Positions 61,854 through 64,000 of a stretch of 64,000 nt of DNA are shown in pieces; position 1 is the first letter of the stretch, and each line of letters starts with the position of its first letter. Position numbers and translations under genes: made by a program. Origin of the DNA: Streptomyces sp. NBC_00286. Lineage in GTDB: Bacteria; Actinomycetota; Actinomycetes; Streptomycetales; Streptomycetaceae. The stretch is taken from NCBI RefSeq assembly GCF_036173125.1, contig NZ_CP108054.1, positions 5,518,001-5,582,000 of the forward strand, given 5' to 3'. Under the pieces are notes generated by a model. That model searched no databases. It saw only the letters and a program-made list of their open reading frames with translations, and had not been told where the DNA came from.

Positions 61854-62600
61854 GTGATCCGCAGCAGATTCCGTAGGTCCGTCATGAACACCGCGGATGC
61901 CGGGGATGCAGGGGATACCACGCAGGCAGGCGTGCCCAAGTTGATCCACATCATCTGGATCGGCGAGCAGGCCTTCCCGTACCGGGACAACTTCCGCACC
62001 TGGAAGAAGCACCACCCCGACTACCGGGTCCAACTCTGGACCGACAAGAACCTCCCCACCCTGCACAACCAGTGGGTCTACGACGCCCTCGCCGACCAGC
62101 CGCCCGCCGTACGGGCCGACCTGCTCCGCCTCGAAATCCTCGCGCAGTACGGCGGCGTCTACACCGACGCCGACTCCTGGTGCACCCAGCCCATCGGCCC
62201 GCTGATCGACGAACTGCCCTTATTCGGCATGACCGGCAATTACGGCAACGTCCAGAACGCCACCCTCGGCGCCGTCCGGAACCACCCCGCCTACCGCATG
62301 GCCGTCGAAGGCGCCGGGGCGCACTATCTCCGCCTGGCCTACCAAAAGCGCAACAAGACCGAGAAGTACCAGGTCTTCGACATCTTCGGCACCCGCTACA
62401 TCACCCCCATACTGCGTTCCTTCCCCGGCTTCACCCAGATCGACATGGGCGCGGCCAAGGGAAGCCGCCGCCTGATAGTCGTCGAGGGCCTGGACAAAAC
62501 CAGCGATGCCTACATCGTCCACGCCAACGCCACCACCTGGAAAAAGCCGGGCACCGACAACCGGATCAGCCTGACCCCGGCCTGCCCCGAAAGCGGCTGA
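61854..62600 (+). CDS. Glycosyltransferase with DXD motif
   Basis: The 248-aa protein has the Gly_transf_sug (OCH1-like) pattern: KLIHIIWIGEQAFPYRDNFR, YRVQLWTDKNLPTL, ADLLRLEILAQYGGVYTDAD. The DxD in TDAD binds metal and nucleotide sugar. It has no signal peptide and probably acts in the cytoplasm or at the membrane face. GTG 61854 is chosen with AGAGGGA upstream; ATG 61884 is an alternative. Confidence 0.88.
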   Translation: MIRSRFRRSVMNTADAGDAGDTTQAGVPKLIHIIWIGEQAFPYRDNFRTWKKHHPDYRVQLWTDKNLPTLHNQWVYDALADQPPAVRADLLRLEILAQYGGVYTDADSWCTQPIGPLIDELPLFGMTGNYGNVQNATLGAVRNHPAYRMAVEGAGAHYLRLAYQKRNKTEKYQVFDIFGTRYITPILRSFPGFTQIDMGAAKGSRRLIVVEGLDKTSDAYIVHANATTWKKPGTDNRISLTPACPESG

Positions 62601-62676
62601 TCCCGGCAGGGTTGGCTCGGGGACGCCGGGTATAAGCCGGGCAGCACCCGAGCTCCCGAGGTGAGGAGGTACGCGG

Positions 62677-62775
62677 ATGTCCGGAATCCCCCGCCGGCTC
62701 GCCCAGGCGATCAGCCTGCTCGCCGCCCTGGCAATGCTGCTGTGGCTGGCGACCCTGCTCGTGGAGAACTTCTGA
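62677..62775 (+). CDS. Tiny membrane protein (32 aa)
   Basis: ATG preceded by GAGGTGAGGAGG starts a 32-codon frame: basic start, then AISLLAALAMLLWLATLLVE and ENF. It is a single hydrophobic helix. The strong ribosome site makes it likely real. Its end is two bases from the convergent next frame. Function unknown. Confidence 0.65.
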   Translation: MSGIPRRLAQAISLLAALAMLLWLATLLVENF

Positions 62776-62777
62776 GG

Positions 62778-62966
62778 TCAGCTCGTCCGGTGCGTCAGGT
62801 GTTCGTTCTCGTGATGCTTGGTGATGTACCGCTGCGCCAGCAGCGCACCGGACAGCATGAGCGTCGGGAGGGCGACCAGCAGCGACCCGCCGATCCGGTC
62901 GTTCTGCGCTTTCAGACACGCGATGGAAGCCAATCCGCCGTCCGCGTCACCGCGGCTGCGGTACAC
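62778..62966 (-). CDS. Small membrane protein
   Basis: This 62-aa frame has a hydrophobic segment (GGSLLVALPTLMLSGALLAQ) and a His-rich C-terminus (KHHENEHLTHRTS). The GTG start is uncertain. It faces the tiny gene at 62677 with stops two bases apart. No family recognised. Confidence 0.5.
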   Translation of the reverse strand: MYRSRGDADGGLASIACLKAQNDRIGGSLLVALPTLMLSGALLAQRYITKHHENEHLTHRTS

Positions 62967-63026
62967 GCCGTACCTGACCTTCCCCTCGTAGCGTAGAGAC
63001 CGTGACTGCAGGGGAAGTTGGGAGTC

Positions 63027-63317
63027 ATGGCGGGCAAGAGACGGAAGTTTGACGCGGAGTTCCGTGCGGGGGCTGTGCGGATCGTGACCGAGACCGGCAA
63101 GCCGATCACGCAGGTGGCGAAGGACCTCGGGATCAACGAGACCACGCTGGCCAGTTGGGTGTCCCGGGCCCGCAGGGCGGGAGGGGCCGAGACGGCTGGT
63201 GAGAGCGAGGAGCTCGCGCGGCTGCGGCGGGAGAACGCGCAGCTGAAGAAGGACAACAAGGAGCTGGCCATGGAGCGTGATGTGCTCAAACGCTGCATGG
63301 TCTTGTGGGTGAAGTAG
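63027..63317 (+). CDS. IS3-family transposase OrfA
   Basis: The 96-aa protein has a helix-turn-helix (FDAEFRAGAVRIVTETGKPI, DLGINETTLASWVSRARR) and a C-terminal leucine-zipper (LARLRRENAQLKKDNKELAM). It is intact in length for IS3-type OrfA. GGGAG precedes the ATG. In active elements it is fused to OrfB by frameshift. Confidence 0.93.
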   Translation: MAGKRRKFDAEFRAGAVRIVTETGKPITQVAKDLGINETTLASWVSRARRAGGAETAGESEELARLRRENAQLKKDNKELAMERDVLKRCMVLWVK

Positions 63318-64000
63318 CTGCGGCGGACCCGGCCGCAGTGGTCGGGGCGATCAGCGATGGTTCTACAAGTGGCGCCGCCGCCCGGCCGAGCCGACGAAGC
63401 GTGAGGTCAGAAGGACTGCCCTGGCCGAGCGGATCCGCTGCTTCTTCGACCGCTCCGGCCAGACGTACGGCTCCCCGAGGATCACGTTGGATCTGTGGGA
63501 GGAGGGCTGGCAGGTGTCGCAGAACACCGTCGCCGAGATCATGGCCGAGCTCGGCCTGCAGGGCCGCAAGCCGCCTCGTCGACGCCGCTCGCTGACCCGC
63601 CCCGGCAAGCGGAAAGCCGTCCCTGACCTGGTACGACGCAAGTTCGACGCCATCGCGCCCGACGTGCTGTGGTGGGGCGACATGACGGAGATCGACACCG
63701 GTGAGGGCACGCTCTACCTCGCATCCGTCCACGACGCCTTCTCCCGCCGCGCTCTGGGCTACGCGATGGGCGAGCGGCACGATACCGCGCTGGTCAGCGC
63801 CGCCCTGCAGATGGCGATCGCGACAAGAGACGGCCAGGTCGACGGCGTCATCTTCCACACGGACCGCGGCAGCGAATACACGTCCGAGGCGTTCCAGCAG
63901 CTGTGCGGCCGCTGGGGCGTGGTGCAGTCCATGGGGCGCGTCGGGTCCGCCCTGGACAACGCCGCCGCGGAGTCGTTCCACTCCGTCCTCAAAGTCGAGT
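63313..64000 (+). pseudogene. IS3-family transposase OrfB, 5'-damaged and cut by window end
   Basis: From FYKWRRRPAEPTKREVRR onward a DDE integrase is readable: HTH_21 region (QTYGSPRITLDLWEEGWQVS), first Asp in WWGDMTEI, second in HTDRGSEYT, and Glu in NAAAESFHSV. The usual first 35 or so residues before FYKW are missing. There is no start codon, and the frame relation to OrfA is +1 rather than the usual -1. A deletion near 63318-63360 is likely. The 3' end lies beyond the window. Confidence 0.85.

Overview
The window is chromosomal DNA from a high-GC actinomycete, almost certainly a Streptomyces. The evidence is strong G/C bias at third codon positions, many GTG starts and 4-base stop/start overlaps, a mycothiol synthase, the orphan nitrogen regulator GlnR, the nickel regulator Nur, the c-di-GMP anti-sigma factor RsiG, paired XRE/DUF397 genes and a whiE-type spore-pigment polyketide cluster. 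About 44 kb at the left looks like conserved core chromosome; from memory its gene order (ppk, CHAD, Nudix; mshD; glnR; sulfurtransferase; nur) resembles that of S. coelicolor. The right third is more species-specific.

Layout. 1-4 kb: polyphosphate metabolism (ppk, CHAD protein, Nudix hydrolase). 4-6.5 kb: GntR/YtrA-regulated ABC exporter with a perfect palindromic operator. 6.5-10.6 kb: ECF sigma factor, zinc-finger membrane anti-sigma factor, small membrane protein and ABC exporter in one coupled operon. 10.7-18.7 kb: mshD, secreted 5'-nucleotidase, a DUF2993 protein, a possible secreted pore-forming protein and a PucR-type regulator. 18.9-24.1 kb: an accessory island with a DUF6247/RelE-like toxin-antitoxin pair, a WhiJ-type XRE/DUF397 locus with two matching operators, an Imm49-like protein, a doubly frameshifted antitoxin relic and a DUF6247 remnant ending in a 27-bp inverted repeat. 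24.2-33.6 kb: an ECF sigma factor with a CU044_5270 protein, a two-component system, an HtrA-like protease, a LacI regulator, glnR, an alpha/beta hydrolase and a MoaD/ThiS protein. 33.6-36.5 kb: a repeat-rich membrane protein, dispersed repeats and a TnpB relic. 36.6-44.1 kb: a second DUF2993 protein, a cysteine-type leader peptide before a sulfurtransferase, small conserved genes, nitrobindin-like protein, nur, ygfZ-like, dtd and rsiG. 44.3-48.9 kb: carbonic anhydrase, a probable copper cluster (YcnI, sigma factor, His/Met-rich membrane protein) and a beta-helix protein. 48.9-59.1 kb: spore-pigment cluster (methyltransferase, two cyclases, ACP, CLF, KS, cupin, monooxygenase-like protein, FAD hydroxylase) interrupted by a class F sortase and a candidate wall protein. 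59.2-64 kb: YihY protein, VOC protein, glycosyltransferase, tiny membrane proteins and a damaged IS3-type element running off the end.

Most convergent gene pairs are separated by strong GC-rich hairpins, probably bidirectional terminators. At least two dispersed Streptomyces repeat families occur in the intergenic spaces. No rRNA, tRNA or CRISPR array was recognised. The most interesting items are the accessory island at 18.9-24.1 kb, the sortase/surface-protein pair inside the pigment locus, the TnpB relic with a structured 3' end, and RsiG with both intact c-di-GMP signature motifs.
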